Notes: generated by a model from the sequence alone, not told the origin. Counted from the stretch's first letter, positions 8,134 to 16,178 are shown. The stretch: DNA of 64,000 nucleotides from Mycolicibacterium rhodesiae NBB3 (GCF_000230895.2 NC_016604.1:1922001-1986000); one strand, 5' to 3'. Numbers and translations are program-made.

Positions 8134-9057
8134 CTACCCGGTGACAGCCAGTCCAGCCGCAAACGCCAGGGCCACAGCCATCACCGCCAATTCGACAAGC
8201 GACCGGGACCGCGACACCACGGCCGTCGTACGGTGCGCCTGCGCGGCGGGCAGCCAGATCGTCCGATTTCGCCAGCCCAGCAGGACCAGCACCGCCGCCA
8301 CCGCGATCTTCGCCGCCAGCAGTCGGCCGTAGCCGGTGGTGTACAACTCGGCCGGTGATTCGAGCGCGTCCACCGCTCCCACGGTGCCGCCGATCAGAAG
8401 CGCCAGCACACACCACAGCGACAGTTGCGAGAACCGCGGCAGCACCCGCGCCCATTGACCCCGGTGGTCGACCGTCAGCACGAGTCCTGCCAGCGCACCA
8501 CACCACAGCCCCGCCGCCAGACTGTGCACGGCCAGTGCCAGGCCGCCGAGCGCACTGTCGAAGAAGTGCCCGGTGATCAGCCGCGCCACCAGACCGACCG
8601 CTGCCAGGCCCGCAACGACAAGGTTGAGCGGCGCCGTCCGCGGCGCCGCGATGGTGACTGTGCACAGCACCGCCGCCGCGGCGATGTCGAGTGTGCCCGC
8701 ACGTCCCACTGCGGTGTGCAGGGCGAAATCCAGTGTTGTCTGGACGCCCAGCCCGGTGACAGGGACCGCGGCAGCCTGAGCCGCCGCCACGATCAACCGG
8801 CCCAGCTCGGACACCAGCCAGACGGCGCCGGCGGCCGACAGCGGCGCGGTGCCGCGCCCCATCAATTCTTTGCGGTATCTGTCGTCGTCGAGCATCGGCA
8901 CGACAGCCAGGCCGAGGCAGATGACCACCGCGCAGTCGGCGACCGCACGGATCAGCGTCACCGTCAGCGAACTCTGCGGGTACGCCAGTGCCCACGCCGC
9001 GATGCTTGCGAGCGCCACCACCAGCGCTCCACCGGCCAGCGCTGCGCGACGGGTCAC
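8134..9057 (-). CDS. copD: CopD-family copper-resistance membrane protein
   Basis: A 307-residue polytopic membrane protein with about eight hydrophobic helices. These include [40 protein letters not shown] and [19 protein letters not shown]. The conserved [12 protein letters not shown] and the [25 protein letters not shown] stretch are typical of the CopD/YcnJ/PcoD family, which takes up or moves copper across the inner membrane with periplasmic CopC. The start is the GTG at 9057 ([10 protein letters not shown]), overlapping the copC stop by 4 bases. It is last of the coupled YcnI-CopC-CopD set. Confidence 0.88.
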   Translation of the reverse strand: MTRRAALAGGALVVALASIAAWALAYPQSSLTVTLIRAVADCAVVICLGLAVVPMLDDDRYRKELMGRGTAPLSAAGAVWLVSELGRLIVAAAQAAAVPVTGLGVQTTLDFALHTAVGRAGTLDIAAAAVLCTVTIAAPRTAPLNLVVAGLAAVGLVARLITGHFFDSALGGLALAVHSLAAGLWCGALAGLVLTVDHRGQWARVLPRFSQLSLWCVLALLIGGTVGAVDALESPAELYTTGYGRLLAAKIAVAAVLVLLGWRNRTIWLPAAQAHRTTAVVSRSRSLVELAVMAVALAFAAGLAVTG

Positions 9058-9590
9058 GTGCGACGCCGCGCCGCCCACAGGACTCCGGCGCCGATGATCA
9101 CCACGGCGCCGAGGAAGAAGGGCCATACCGGGATGTCACTGGGCTCGTCGGAATTCTCCGCCGCATCAGCCGCCGGCGGGCCTGACCCGGCAGCAGCGGG
9201 CCCGGACGCTCCAGGGCCCGCGACCGTCAGCTGGAAGGACCATGATCCCGCGACGACATGACCGTCGGCCGACGTCGCACGGTAATTCACCGTGTAGGTG
9301 CCGGCCGGACCTAGGGGCCGCACCCCGACGCTGATGACTGCGCCGTCGACCCACGGTTCCCCGGTGGACCACAGGTTGCCGTCGGGGCCCACCACGGTCA
9401 TCGCCGCGAATTGGGGTTGCATTGCCTCGTTGAACATCGCGCTGACCCTCGGCGGCGGTTCCGTCAGCGACGCATTCTCGTTCGGATCGGAGGCGATGCG
9501 GGCAGCATGCGCCGCTGCGACGCCCGCGTTCCCGAGCGTGCCCGTCACGAACCCCAACGTCAGAACCGCAATGGCGACAAAAGATTTCAT
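9054..9590 (-). CDS. copC: CopC-domain exported copper-binding protein
   Basis: A 178-residue exported protein: signal peptide MKSFVAIAVLTLGFVTGTLG to about residue 28, then HAARIASDPNENASLTEPPP, the CopC start whose mature N-terminal histidine is a copper ligand. The beta-barrel strands PRVSAMFNEAMQP, GTYTVNYRATSADGHVVAGSWSF follow, with a second conserved histidine in DGHVV. A low-complexity Ala/Gly/Pro linker leads to a C-terminal membrane helix (PVWPFFLGAVVIIGAGVLWA), so the protein stays anchored. The ATG at 9590 overlaps the YcnI stop (ATGA), and its stop overlaps copD, so the three genes are translationally coupled. Confidence 0.9.
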   Translation of the reverse strand: MKSFVAIAVLTLGFVTGTLGNAGVAAAHAARIASDPNENASLTEPPPRVSAMFNEAMQPQFAAMTVVGPDGNLWSTGEPWVDGAVISVGVRPLGPAGTYTVNYRATSADGHVVAGSWSFQLTVAGPGASGPAAAGSGPPAADAAENSDEPSDIPVWPFFLGAVVIIGAGVLWAARRRT

Positions 9591-10234
9591 GATCGCCGCC
9601 GAGACTGCAGCGCGCCGACCACCGCGACGGCGGCGACGATCAACGCGGCGCCAGCCAGCCAGCGAGCCGAGTTGTCCGTCGCCTGTGCCTGTGCGACCGG
9701 GGCGGAATGCTCGTCCGCGGCGGTCGTCGCTCCGCTGAGAGTCAGGACGGGGGCGGGATATTCGGGCTCGCCGCCGTCGGGTAGTGCCGGTTGATCCCAT
9801 TGCACCACCGTCCCATCTGAATACGTCTGGGTCGCGGGAAAGGTGACACCGTCACCCTCGGGAAGTTTCAGCGATACCCGGAACAACGCGAACTGGTCGG
9901 GTGAGATACCGGCGCCAGGTGCGGCGGTCCAGGTGACAGCGGAGACGGTGCCCGCCGCGGCAGCCTTGTCGAGGCGAGCGGTCCAGCCCGGCATGACTTC
10001 GGTGCGCGCTGACGTGACGTTTGGCAGGTCGACCTTCAATTGCGTTGTCAGCGCACCGGTTTCAGACTCCCCCGGGACCCTGAAGGTGACGACGGCGGTC
10101 TGCCCCGGCGTGGGATTGTCGGACTCCACCCGGACGTGGGCCGACGCGGACGCCGCGGTCAGCAGCCCGATGGACGCCGTCGAACCAGCGACGGCGATCA
10201 GGGCGCGCGACGGCGCCCCAAGAGTGAATCTCAT
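9587..10234 (-). CDS. YcnI-family (DUF1775) copper-associated membrane protein
   Basis: A 215-residue exported protein. The signal peptide (LIAVAGSTASIGLLTAASASA) precedes HVRVESDNPTPGQTAVVTFRVP, the start of the YcnI/DUF1775 domain, whose mature N-terminal histidine contributes to a copper-binding brace. A tryptophan-rich region (MPGWTARLD, VTWTAAPG, VVQWDQPA) and a C-terminal helix (WLAGAALIVAAVAVVGAL) followed by RRRS complete it. In Bacillus and actinobacteria ycnI lies beside CopC/CopD genes and contributes to copper homeostasis, as here. The ATG at 10234 is the natural start. Confidence 0.88.
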   Translation of the reverse strand: MRFTLGAPSRALIAVAGSTASIGLLTAASASAHVRVESDNPTPGQTAVVTFRVPGESETGALTTQLKVDLPNVTSARTEVMPGWTARLDKAAAAGTVSAVTWTAAPGAGISPDQFALFRVSLKLPEGDGVTFPATQTYSDGTVVQWDQPALPDGGEPEYPAPVLTLSGATTAADEHSAPVAQAQATDNSARWLAGAALIVAAVAVVGALQSRRRS

Positions 10235-10270
10235 TAATTTGTGGCTTTCTCATGTCGTCGGAGTTGTCGG

Positions 10271-10801
10271 TCAGCGGGCGAAGCTGACCGGCGGACCCCG
10301 GTGCGACACCGAAGCAGCGAGCAGGAGCGCGGAGCGAAGAGGTTGATCGGCGCTGTGCGCCGTGGCCGCAGGCCTCGCGACGACGGCGTAGGCGACTCGG
10401 ACGATGGTGCGCACGGTACGGGAGACAGCACGCCACAGGCGGTCGCCTGCACCGATGAGTGCCGCCCCGGCGACGATCGCCACGAGGTGTGCGGCGAACA
10501 TCGCGGCGGCCGGTGGGGCAGCGGGACCCGTGTGGTGATGGCCTGCGGCGCTGAGCAAGACGTGACCGAGCAGCTGGCCGGCGGCGAGCAACCCCATCAG
10601 GTACCGGGGCGAGCGTGCGCGGACGGTACTCGCGGCCAGGGCGCCTGCGGTAATGGCCACCACAACCAGCAGTGCGGCAACCGCCCCGCTCGGCAGCGCG
10701 CCGCCGCCCGCCCCGTGGGCGGCCATCGCGAGTGCGGCGGTCAGCAGGCCCGTCGCGACCCCGCGGACGCGGTCAACGGGCGCAGCCGCCGGCACGGACA
10801 T
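10271..10801 (-). CDS. Small polytopic membrane protein upstream of the YcnI-CopC-CopD genes
   Basis: A 176-residue protein I cannot assign to a named family. It has four or five hydrophobic helices (GVATGLLTAALAMAAHG, AVAALLVVVAITAGALAAS, LMGLLAAGQLLGHVLLSAA, AMFAAHLVAIVAGAALIGAG). A GHHHTG cluster lies in a loop that could face the periplasm. The His motif and its position 36 bases upstream of ycnI on the same strand suggest a role in the copper cassette, which is inference from context. Start: ATG at 10801 (MSVPAAAPVD). Confidence 0.7.
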   Translation of the reverse strand: MSVPAAAPVDRVRGVATGLLTAALAMAAHGAGGGALPSGAVAALLVVVAITAGALAASTVRARSPRYLMGLLAAGQLLGHVLLSAAGHHHTGPAAPPAAAMFAAHLVAIVAGAALIGAGDRLWRAVSRTVRTIVRVAYAVVARPAATAHSADQPLRSALLLAASVSHRGPPVSFAR

Positions 10802-10802
10802 G

Positions 10803-11456
10803 TCAGACCAGGCCGAGCCGGGCCATCAAGTCGGCGTCGATACCGTCCAGCTGCTTGGCGATGGCGTCGTGGGCCGAACGGCGCTGCGGCACCGGCATGT
10901 TCTCGGCCGCGGCGACGGCGGCCGACAGATCGGTGAGGCGTTCGGTGATGGCCGCGACGAACTGCTTGGTCTCGGCATCCTTGGGTTTCTTCTCGGCAAC
11001 CAGTCGCAGCGAGTGCTCGGCACCCGCGATCCGTGCCGACAGCTGTGCGCCGTGGCCGGAGAACTGACCCAACTGGCTCAGTGGAACACCCAACCGGGCT
11101 GCCCGTCGCTCGTCGACGATGCCGCGTGCCGCGATCGAAGCGCGGTACACCAACGGCACGGCGACCGGCGCGAGCAGCCGCGTCACTGTGAGCAGTCGGC
11201 GAATCCTGGTGGGGGAGAACAGCTTGCCCTCACGCGCGGCTTTCAGCTGTAGATCCGCGACCTTGAGGGCGGCACGGTCACTCTCGCGCTGCGCCCGCAG
11301 CTGCGCCTTGAGCGCATTTGTCTCGGCCCGCGCCTGAGCCTTGATACGACGGGTCTCGTTCTTGGCCGAGAGTTTGGCCTCGAGTTTCGCCTTCGCCTTG
11401 ATGGCGCGGGCCTCCGCCTTTCGGGTGGCACGGGTTTTGCGCTTGAACAGGCTCAT
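10803..11456 (-). CDS. Conserved coiled-coil protein (DUF6474, Rv3850-like)
   Basis: A 217-residue protein. The N-terminal ~85 residues are a highly charged, Lys/Arg/Ala-rich coiled coil (MSLFKRKTRATRKAEARAIK onwards). A hydrophobic segment LLTVTRLLAPVAVPLVYRAS and a helical domain with GIVDERRAARLGVPLSQLGQF follow. It matches the mycobacterial Rv3850 family in length and place, one gene away from espR in M. tuberculosis. Function is unknown; the basic coiled coil plus a membrane-associating segment might suggest nucleic-acid or membrane scaffolding. Start: ATG at 11456. Confidence 0.82.
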   Translation of the reverse strand: MSLFKRKTRATRKAEARAIKAKAKLEAKLSAKNETRRIKAQARAETNALKAQLRAQRESDRAALKVADLQLKAAREGKLFSPTRIRRLLTVTRLLAPVAVPLVYRASIAARGIVDERRAARLGVPLSQLGQFSGHGAQLSARIAGAEHSLRLVAEKKPKDAETKQFVAAITERLTDLSAAVAAAENMPVPQRRSAHDAIAKQLDGIDADLMARLGLV

Positions 11457-11795
11457 CCCAGCTGTCTCTCGGTCGTCTGTTGGGCTACCGACGTCGCCGC
11501 GGCGCACGTCGTCTATGCAGCACAACACTATCGTTGCCCGCATTTGGCCCGCGGACGTGTCCCGGCGGCCGTGCGGCTCCAATTGCCAGCAAACCGAAAG
11601 TCTGTGCTTATGCAACAATCGGCGGGCGCCGATCCTGCGCTGACGAAGCGCCTGAAGGGCGGTAGTGAAGTGGGTGCGCATCGCCGCGGGCCGCGACAGT
11701 AACGCAAGCACGGGCGGGCATTCGCGGTGCGGGAAGCCGGACGACGAGAAGCACGATGAGAAGCCGAGCCACGACAAAGCCGGCCCAGGGACGGG
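11457..11795. other. Intergenic region without an assignable gene
   Basis: This 339-base stretch separates the DUF6474 gene (transcribed leftward) from the peptidase locus (rightward), so it should hold two divergent promoters. I see no RNA gene, convincing repeat or terminator. A leftward frame at 11608-11919 has one hydrophobic run but no start context or recognisable composition, so I do not call it. Confidence 0.5.
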
Positions 11796-12104
11796 GTGCA
11801 CCGGCGCGACCCGCCTTTACCTGCCGAGTCGGGATCACCGAACGACGGGAGCCCGAAGAAGACCGCAGTGGCCGTGGTCGCCACCCGATCCGCAGCCCGA
11901 CACTTCGCCCCCGCCGCACCGCGACCGGTGACGATGCCGCAGGCCCTGCCCCACCGATCTCCCCGCCGGCCGGCCGCGGCCTTGGCTGGCCCGGGGCTTG
12001 CGGGCATTCTGATACTCACCGGTGTGGCCGCAGTGGTCGGCTACCGCCAAGCCAAGGCCGGCCATGCGTTACGCGGCCAGAGGGCAGCAAAGTTCGCGAA
12101 CTGA
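11796..12104 (+). CDS. Possible small single-helix membrane protein
   Basis: A 102-residue reading frame from GTG with a purine-rich AGGGACGG just upstream. The N-terminal half is low in secondary structure (Pro/Ser/Ala). The C-terminal half contains a credible transmembrane segment, GPGLAGILILTGVAAVVGY, followed by the positively charged tail RQAKAGHALRGQRAAK, an orientation typical of real membrane proteins. A shorter start at ATG 11934 would keep the helix. I recognise no family. It ends 61 bases before the peptidase gene and may be co-transcribed with it. Protein status uncertain. Confidence 0.4.
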   Translation: MHRRDPPLPAESGSPNDGSPKKTAVAVVATRSAARHFAPAAPRPVTMPQALPHRSPRRPAAALAGPGLAGILILTGVAAVVGYRQAKAGHALRGQRAAKFAN

Positions 12105-12165
12105 CGAAGAACTGCTGCCGATACGGCGCGGACAGCGCATAGTGGATTCGTTGAAAGGGGGAAAT

Positions 12166-12657
12166 ATGCCTGCCAGCCGCAGTGTCACCCGCGCTGTGGG
12201 CGCGGTCCTCGACCTCGCGCCGCGACGCGGAGAGGTGTCGCTCACCAGGCTCGTCGACGCCGTCAGCGAGGATCGAGGTCGTCCTATCGAGCTGACGACG
12301 GCCGATCTGCCGCCCGGGGTGTGCGGGCAGTGGCGTCAGTACGTCGACCGGGATGTGTTCCTGATCCAGAAGGGCCTGCCCGCCTGGGACCGCACGCTCG
12401 CGCATGAACTCGGACACCTGGTGCTCGGGCACGAGGGGATACCGGTTGTGGATGCCGCCCTCGAGAACACCGAGATGGCCAGCTCTGACCTGATCAGCTA
12501 CATGCTGAACCAGCGCACCGGCTGCATGGGACCCAACGGTGAGGATCTGGAGCAGGAGGCCGAGGATTTCGCGGCACTGCTGCTCTACCGGCTCGGGCGC
12601 CTCCCGTCCGATCGCGCCTCCATCGTTCAGGTCAGGCTCGGAGAGGCGTTTGGTTGA
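12166..12657 (+). CDS. ImmA/IrrE-type zinc metallopeptidase
   Basis: A 163-residue protein with a zincin motif HELGH at residues 80-84 (TLAHELGHLVLGHEG) and a downstream acidic ligand region (EDLEQEAEDFAALLLY) characteristic of the ImmA/IrrE family. ImmA peptidases cleave XRE-type repressors; IrrE/DdrO is the radiation-response version. The ATG at 12166 follows a strong Shine-Dalgarno (GAAAGGGGGAAAT). The stop overlaps the start of the next gene by four bases, so the peptidase and the seven-helix membrane protein are made together. The XRE-fold protein EspR is encoded convergently about 1.2 kb downstream. Target protein unknown. Confidence 0.85.
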   Translation: MPASRSVTRAVGAVLDLAPRRGEVSLTRLVDAVSEDRGRPIELTTADLPPGVCGQWRQYVDRDVFLIQKGLPAWDRTLAHELGHLVLGHEGIPVVDAALENTEMASSDLISYMLNQRTGCMGPNGEDLEQEAEDFAALLLYRLGRLPSDRASIVQVRLGEAFG

Positions 12658-13799
12658 TCATCTGGGTGATCGCCGGCCTGCTTGGGTTGGCCACCGGCCT
12701 ACGTATCGGATGGGCACTGGTCAACAAGCAATCACTGGTGAGCACCGCGATGATCCTCGCGCTGGGAAGTCTGGGGCTGGTCGCTGCACTGAATTGGCAG
12801 CCCCTCACTCTGCTGATCGACGGGGTGCTGCACTGGCCCAATATCTCAATGGGTCTGTCCCAGGTCGCGCTGATCACGTGCGCGGCCGGCAGCTGCGTGA
12901 TGATCACCACCGTCGCATCCGGGCGTAAGCCCGCCACCATCCGCAGGATCGCGATCGCCCAATACGCGGTTGCCGGCGTCATAGCCATGGTGAGTCTGGT
13001 GGCCTTCTTCACCGCAGAGAAGCAGTCGGAGATGGCTCCCGAGGAATACCTGCGGCGCAATCTGACGTCCGGCGGTAACTCGCTGCCGTGGCTGTTGCCG
13101 CTGTTGTATGTGCTGCTGGCGTTGACACTCGTGTCGTGGGCGGGGTTGCGCTATTCCAACCGCAGCCGCCGGGGCCGCGCCCTGTTCGTCTTCACCATCG
13201 GCATCGTGCTGATCGTGGCGGCTTCGGGCTTCTTCTTCCTCAGGGCAGTGGGAACAACCGGACCGGTCGGAGTCGGCGCCGCAGCCACCCTGCTCGGCTG
13301 CGCGATGCTGGTGGTGGCCGCGGGCTCGCTACTGCCAAGCGTCGAGGACTGGTTCGGTTCTCGTCGTGAACTGAGGATCATCGAGCCACTGCTGGAAGAG
13401 CTGGGCCGTCGCCAACCCGACGTCGGCATCGGTGAGCGTCCACGCGGGCCTCTGGCGTTTCGGGTGGCTGAGCGGATGTCCTTGATCTCTGATGCGCTGT
13501 TTCTGGAGGCCAGCGCCGCGAACGCGCGAAAGCGGGTCGGTGCCACCGGTCGGGATACCGACGACGACGAGGACGAGAACGCCGAACCCGAATCGCCCGC
13601 GGTGCCACCCGAGGAGCAGGCGCGCGCCATCGCAGCATGGATCTTCGCCGGACGAGAAGGGGCGCTGGAGGACGGGACGCCCGCGTTTCCCGGCCTGGGA
13701 TGGTTGCGTCAGCCTAGCGAGTATTCAGACCGGGAGTGGATCTTGGAGATTGCCCTGCAGTACCGCACGCTTACCCGCGCCAACGGCGCGAACGCCTGA
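12654..13799 (+). CDS. Seven-helix membrane protein with cytoplasmic domain (MAB_1171c-like)
   Basis: A 381-residue protein with seven predicted membrane helices: IIWVIAGLLGLATGL, STAMILALGSLGLVAAL, the segment ending GLSQVALITCAAGSCVMI, AVAGVIAMVSLVAFF, WLLPLLYVLLALTLVSWAGL, ALFVFTIGIVLIVAASGFFF and VGAAATLLGCAMLVVAAGS. A cytoplasmic domain of ~140 residues follows, with an Asp/Glu-rich linker. The layout fits the MAB_1171c family of putative transporters, which to my knowledge often sits next to ImmA/IrrE peptidases. A TTG at 12654 overlaps the peptidase stop (TTGA). Its role as sensor or transporter is unproven. Confidence 0.8.
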   Translation: MIIWVIAGLLGLATGLRIGWALVNKQSLVSTAMILALGSLGLVAALNWQPLTLLIDGVLHWPNISMGLSQVALITCAAGSCVMITTVASGRKPATIRRIAIAQYAVAGVIAMVSLVAFFTAEKQSEMAPEEYLRRNLTSGGNSLPWLLPLLYVLLALTLVSWAGLRYSNRSRRGRALFVFTIGIVLIVAASGFFFLRAVGTTGPVGVGAAATLLGCAMLVVAAGSLLPSVEDWFGSRRELRIIEPLLEELGRRQPDVGIGERPRGPLAFRVAERMSLISDALFLEASAANARKRVGATGRDTDDDEDENAEPESPAVPPEEQARAIAAWIFAGREGALEDGTPAFPGLGWLRQPSEYSDREWILEIALQYRTLTRANGANA

Positions 13800-13869
13800 T
13801 CCGAGCCGATCGGCCAAAACCGGGCGCGGTTATGACTTCGCCGGAGACCGTAATGCAGCTTACGGCGGG

Positions 13870-14268
13870 CTAATCGTCCAATTGCTCCCGGCGACGCAGC
13901 TCGTCGACCTTTTGCACGATGTCCTGCTGGGCCTCGACGGACAAGCCGACCGTGCGTGCCGCAATGCGACGGACGCCCTCGTCCCGCATATTCGCGAGCC
14001 AGGTCAGTTCCTTGTCGAGCTTCTCGTAGTACTCGTCGTCGGTGAAGTACGCCGGCTTGATACGGAAGAAGTTGGCAAGTGCAGCCATGGTCGCTGCGGA
14101 GGGATTGGTGCGGTTGCCGGAGCGCAGCTGTGACAGGTACGGAGCGGACATGGTCACGCCCTCGGACTTGAGTGCGGCGATCACTTCGGCCGACGTGTGC
14201 GGACCGCGACCGGGCGGGTAAACCGTGTCGAACAGCCTGTTGAGACGGGCGGCGAATGTCTTGCTCAT
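13870..14268 (-). CDS. espR: Nucleoid-associated regulator EspR
   Basis: A 132-residue XRE-fold protein, the same length as M. tuberculosis EspR. The helix-turn-helix region includes SAEVIAALKSEGVTMSAPYLSQLRSGNR and the dimerisation tail runs from FFRIKPAYFTDDEYYEKL to VDELRRREQLDD. EspR is a global DNA-organising regulator that in M. tuberculosis controls the espACD operon and cell-wall genes. The ATG at 14268 gives the conserved MSKTFAARLNRLFDTVYPPG start. It is convergent with the peptidase/seven-helix operon and has a long upstream region with EspR-type motifs. Confidence 0.96.
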   Translation of the reverse strand: MSKTFAARLNRLFDTVYPPGRGPHTSAEVIAALKSEGVTMSAPYLSQLRSGNRTNPSAATMAALANFFRIKPAYFTDDEYYEKLDKELTWLANMRDEGVRRIAARTVGLSVEAQQDIVQKVDELRRREQLDD

Positions 14269-14711
14269 CGGTATTGACCTCCACATGCGTACACGAGCGG
14301 ACTTTGGGCGGCGTGTTTGCTGATCATCGTAGCGAGAGTTGTGCCCAAACCCAAGTGCAAACTCGGGAAAACTTGTCCCGTATTTGGCAATCTCGGGCCT
14401 CCCGCACAAGTAGCGACCCTTTCAGGGTACGCATAGACGCTGAGCTCATGGCGCGGTCCGGCAAATAAGACCGATGCATTCAACACCGATTTGCCTAGGT
14501 TGCAGCACCGTACTTGACAGTAATCTCGATTCTTCCCACCGGCAACGCGGAGAACGATCATCAAACCGGTGGAGAAGGTTTGCTGTTTGCGAACGCAAAT
14601 TGTTCCGCGTAACACGCGTAACAGGTGTGCCGCCGCGCACGGGTGAGGACGGGTGTTAGCGAGCCGGCAGCGATGAGCGACCTCGACGGTCGGACGGAAA
14701 TAGCCAGCAAA
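14269..14711. promoter_or_regulatory. espR upstream region with EspR-type motifs
   Basis: This 443-base gene-free stretch contains three exact matches to the EspR recognition motif TTTGC[TC][GA]: TTTGCTG at 14316-14322, its reverse complement CGGCAAA at 14459-14465, and TTTGCTG at 14579-14585, the last immediately followed by a TTTGCGAACGCAAA palindrome. EspR binds widely separated sites and loops DNA, and is known to bind its own promoter, so autoregulation is likely. No gene or RNA is visible here. Confidence 0.55.
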
Positions 14712-15419
14712 TTAGCGGGCGGATTGGCCCGGCGTTTCGAGCGCCGAGGCCGGCTCCGGGTCCGAACTGCGCTCGCGGTTACGGCGGAGAACCGCGACGG
14801 TCGCTGCGCCGATGAGAACCGCTCCCACCGCGGCCACCGCGGCCCACCGCAGCCCCAGCGCGCCGTCGAAGAGCAGCCAGAGTCCGAACACCAGGAACAG
14901 GACACTGGCCAAGCTGTGCAGGAACCGCGCAGGCAAGCGTTTGTGCAGGAGGGCGCCTGCCGCGATGGCGACGCCGTCGGCCAGCACCATGCCCGCGGTC
15001 GCGCCGATCCAGACGCCGGCCCAGTTGTGGTCGCTAGCCAGCGTCACGGTGGCGAGCATCGTCTTGTCCCCGAGTTCTGCCAGCACGAACGAGGAGACGA
15101 TCGCGAACACCACGAACCGTGGCTCAGACACCTGGACGTCGTCGTCGCCGCTGTCGCGCCCCTCCCGCCACGTCCAGACTGCGAACAGCAGGAACGCGAT
15201 GGCGCCTGCGAACGCGATCGGCCGCTCGGGCAGCGTCACACCGAGGAAGTGGCCGATGGCCACCGACAGGCCGTGCACGAGCGTGGCGGCGATCGCCACA
15301 CCCGACAGCACGACCCACCATCGATGCCGCAGCGCATACGTCATGGTGATCAGCTGCGACTTGTCGCCGAGTTCGGCGACGAACACGACGGCGAGGCTGA
15401 GGAGAATGGCACTGAACAT
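14712..15419 (-). CDS. GDT1/TMEM165-family cation (Mn2+/Ca2+) transporter
   Basis: A 235-residue membrane protein made of two homologous three-helix halves, each with the family signature E-x-G-D-K: VAELGDKSQLITM near residue 16 and LAELGDKTMLATV near residue 112. GDT1/UPF0016 proteins exchange Mn2+ or Ca2+ and in bacteria commonly export manganese. The leader carries a yybP-ykoY riboswitch, which senses Mn2+, supporting manganese as substrate. The ATG at 15419 (MFSAILLSLAVVFVAELGDK) is clear. The C-terminal tail is charged and probably disordered. Confidence 0.93.
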   Translation of the reverse strand: MFSAILLSLAVVFVAELGDKSQLITMTYALRHRWWVVLSGVAIAATLVHGLSVAIGHFLGVTLPERPIAFAGAIAFLLFAVWTWREGRDSGDDDVQVSEPRFVVFAIVSSFVLAELGDKTMLATVTLASDHNWAGVWIGATAGMVLADGVAIAAGALLHKRLPARFLHSLASVLFLVFGLWLLFDGALGLRWAAVAAVGAVLIGAATVAVLRRNRERSSDPEPASALETPGQSAR

Positions 15420-15424
15420 GGGTA

Positions 15425-15535
15425 CGACCTTTCGACCAGACTTCGGTCGAAGGTCTCGCCCACCGCTTGTGCGGTTCGTCGGCCGGGCTTGCGCCAGTAT
15501 GTCGACACGACGATTGGGGGCTACTCCCCTTCGCT
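15425..15535 (-). promoter_or_regulatory. yybP-ykoY manganese riboswitch with SD-sequestering hairpin
   Basis: Read on the minus strand, the leader contains the two conserved yybP-ykoY elements, GGGGAGTAGCC near 15530-15520 and GGGCGAGACCTTC near 15461-15449, with TCGACATACTGG between them. P1 pairs CGAAGG on the 5' side with CCTTCG on the 3' side. The same CCTTCG can instead pair within an alternative hairpin (GACCTTCGACC with GGTCGAAAGGTC, 15456-15425). That hairpin hides the AAAGG that is the only plausible Shine-Dalgarno, 9 bases before the ATG. The two folds are mutually exclusive, so Mn2+ binding should free the ribosome site and switch translation on. Confidence 0.85.
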
Positions 15536-15644
15536 GACTGATTCGACAGTAGCGGCGTCTGCGATGACACGCCAGTCGGCGCGATGATTTCGGGTACCCG
15601 AATCGAGCGTTACGGCAAGTGAATCCGGACGGCTTCGAAAACCC

Positions 15645-16178
15645 TTATGCGGCAAGGAGCATGGCGAGTATAGCGGTGTCGGGGTGGCTGATCGGATCGA
15701 CACCGACCCGGCTCACCATCGACGTGACCGTGCCGTCGGCCTCTGCTTCCACCCAGGCGGCGCGGTGCTCGAGGCCGAGGTGGGGCAGGCCGGGCAGCAG
15801 CACGCACCCTGATGCCGCACCGGAGCACTCCGGCAGTGTCGGCATCGTCTCCGACGGTGGGTGCAACATCAGCAGGGCCGGTGGTTGATGCGCTGCGAAA
15901 TACCCTGGCGGAACCGCCGATTCACCGACGACCGTGCCCTCGGCGACGACGAGGCCGACGGTATTGGGCTCGGGCTCATCTGGTAGTTCTTCGCGCGCCC
16001 CGAAAATCGTTGTAGTGGACAGCAATCCAGGAAGAGAAGCCACCCGCACGGCCACCATGAGTAGCTGCGCCCACTCCTTGGTGGAATCCGGCCAGCGGCC
16101 CGAGATCACGAAGCCCTTGAGCGAACCGCGCGAATGAAACGGGGCGATCTCGATCGCCCGACCGGACCCCATCTCCAT
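15645..16178 (-). CDS. Conserved mycobacterial protein (Rv3847-like)
   Basis: A 177-residue soluble protein conserved beside the superoxide dismutase locus in M. tuberculosis (Rv3847). No catalytic motif is evident; features are GRWPDSTKEWAQLLMVAVRV, the acidic EELPDEPEPNTVGLVVAEG stretch, and the C-terminal VSRVGVDPISHPDTAILAML. The ATG at 16178 is chosen because GGAGG sits directly upstream and it gives the length I recall for the orthologue; a GTG at 16217 would add 13 residues without a ribosome site. Function unknown. Confidence 0.78.
   Translation of the reverse strand: MEMGSGRAIEIAPFHSRGSLKGFVISGRWPDSTKEWAQLLMVAVRVASLPGLLSTTTIFGAREELPDEPEPNTVGLVVAEGTVVGESAVPPGYFAAHQPPALLMLHPPSETMPTLPECSGAASGCVLLPGLPHLGLEHRAAWVEAEADGTVTSMVSRVGVDPISHPDTAILAMLLAA

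Noticed and set aside
11608..11919. 103-residue minus-strand frame with one hydrophobic segment
   Set aside because: Arg/Pro-rich, no ribosome site, overlaps the more credible plus-strand membrane frame, and no conserved motif.
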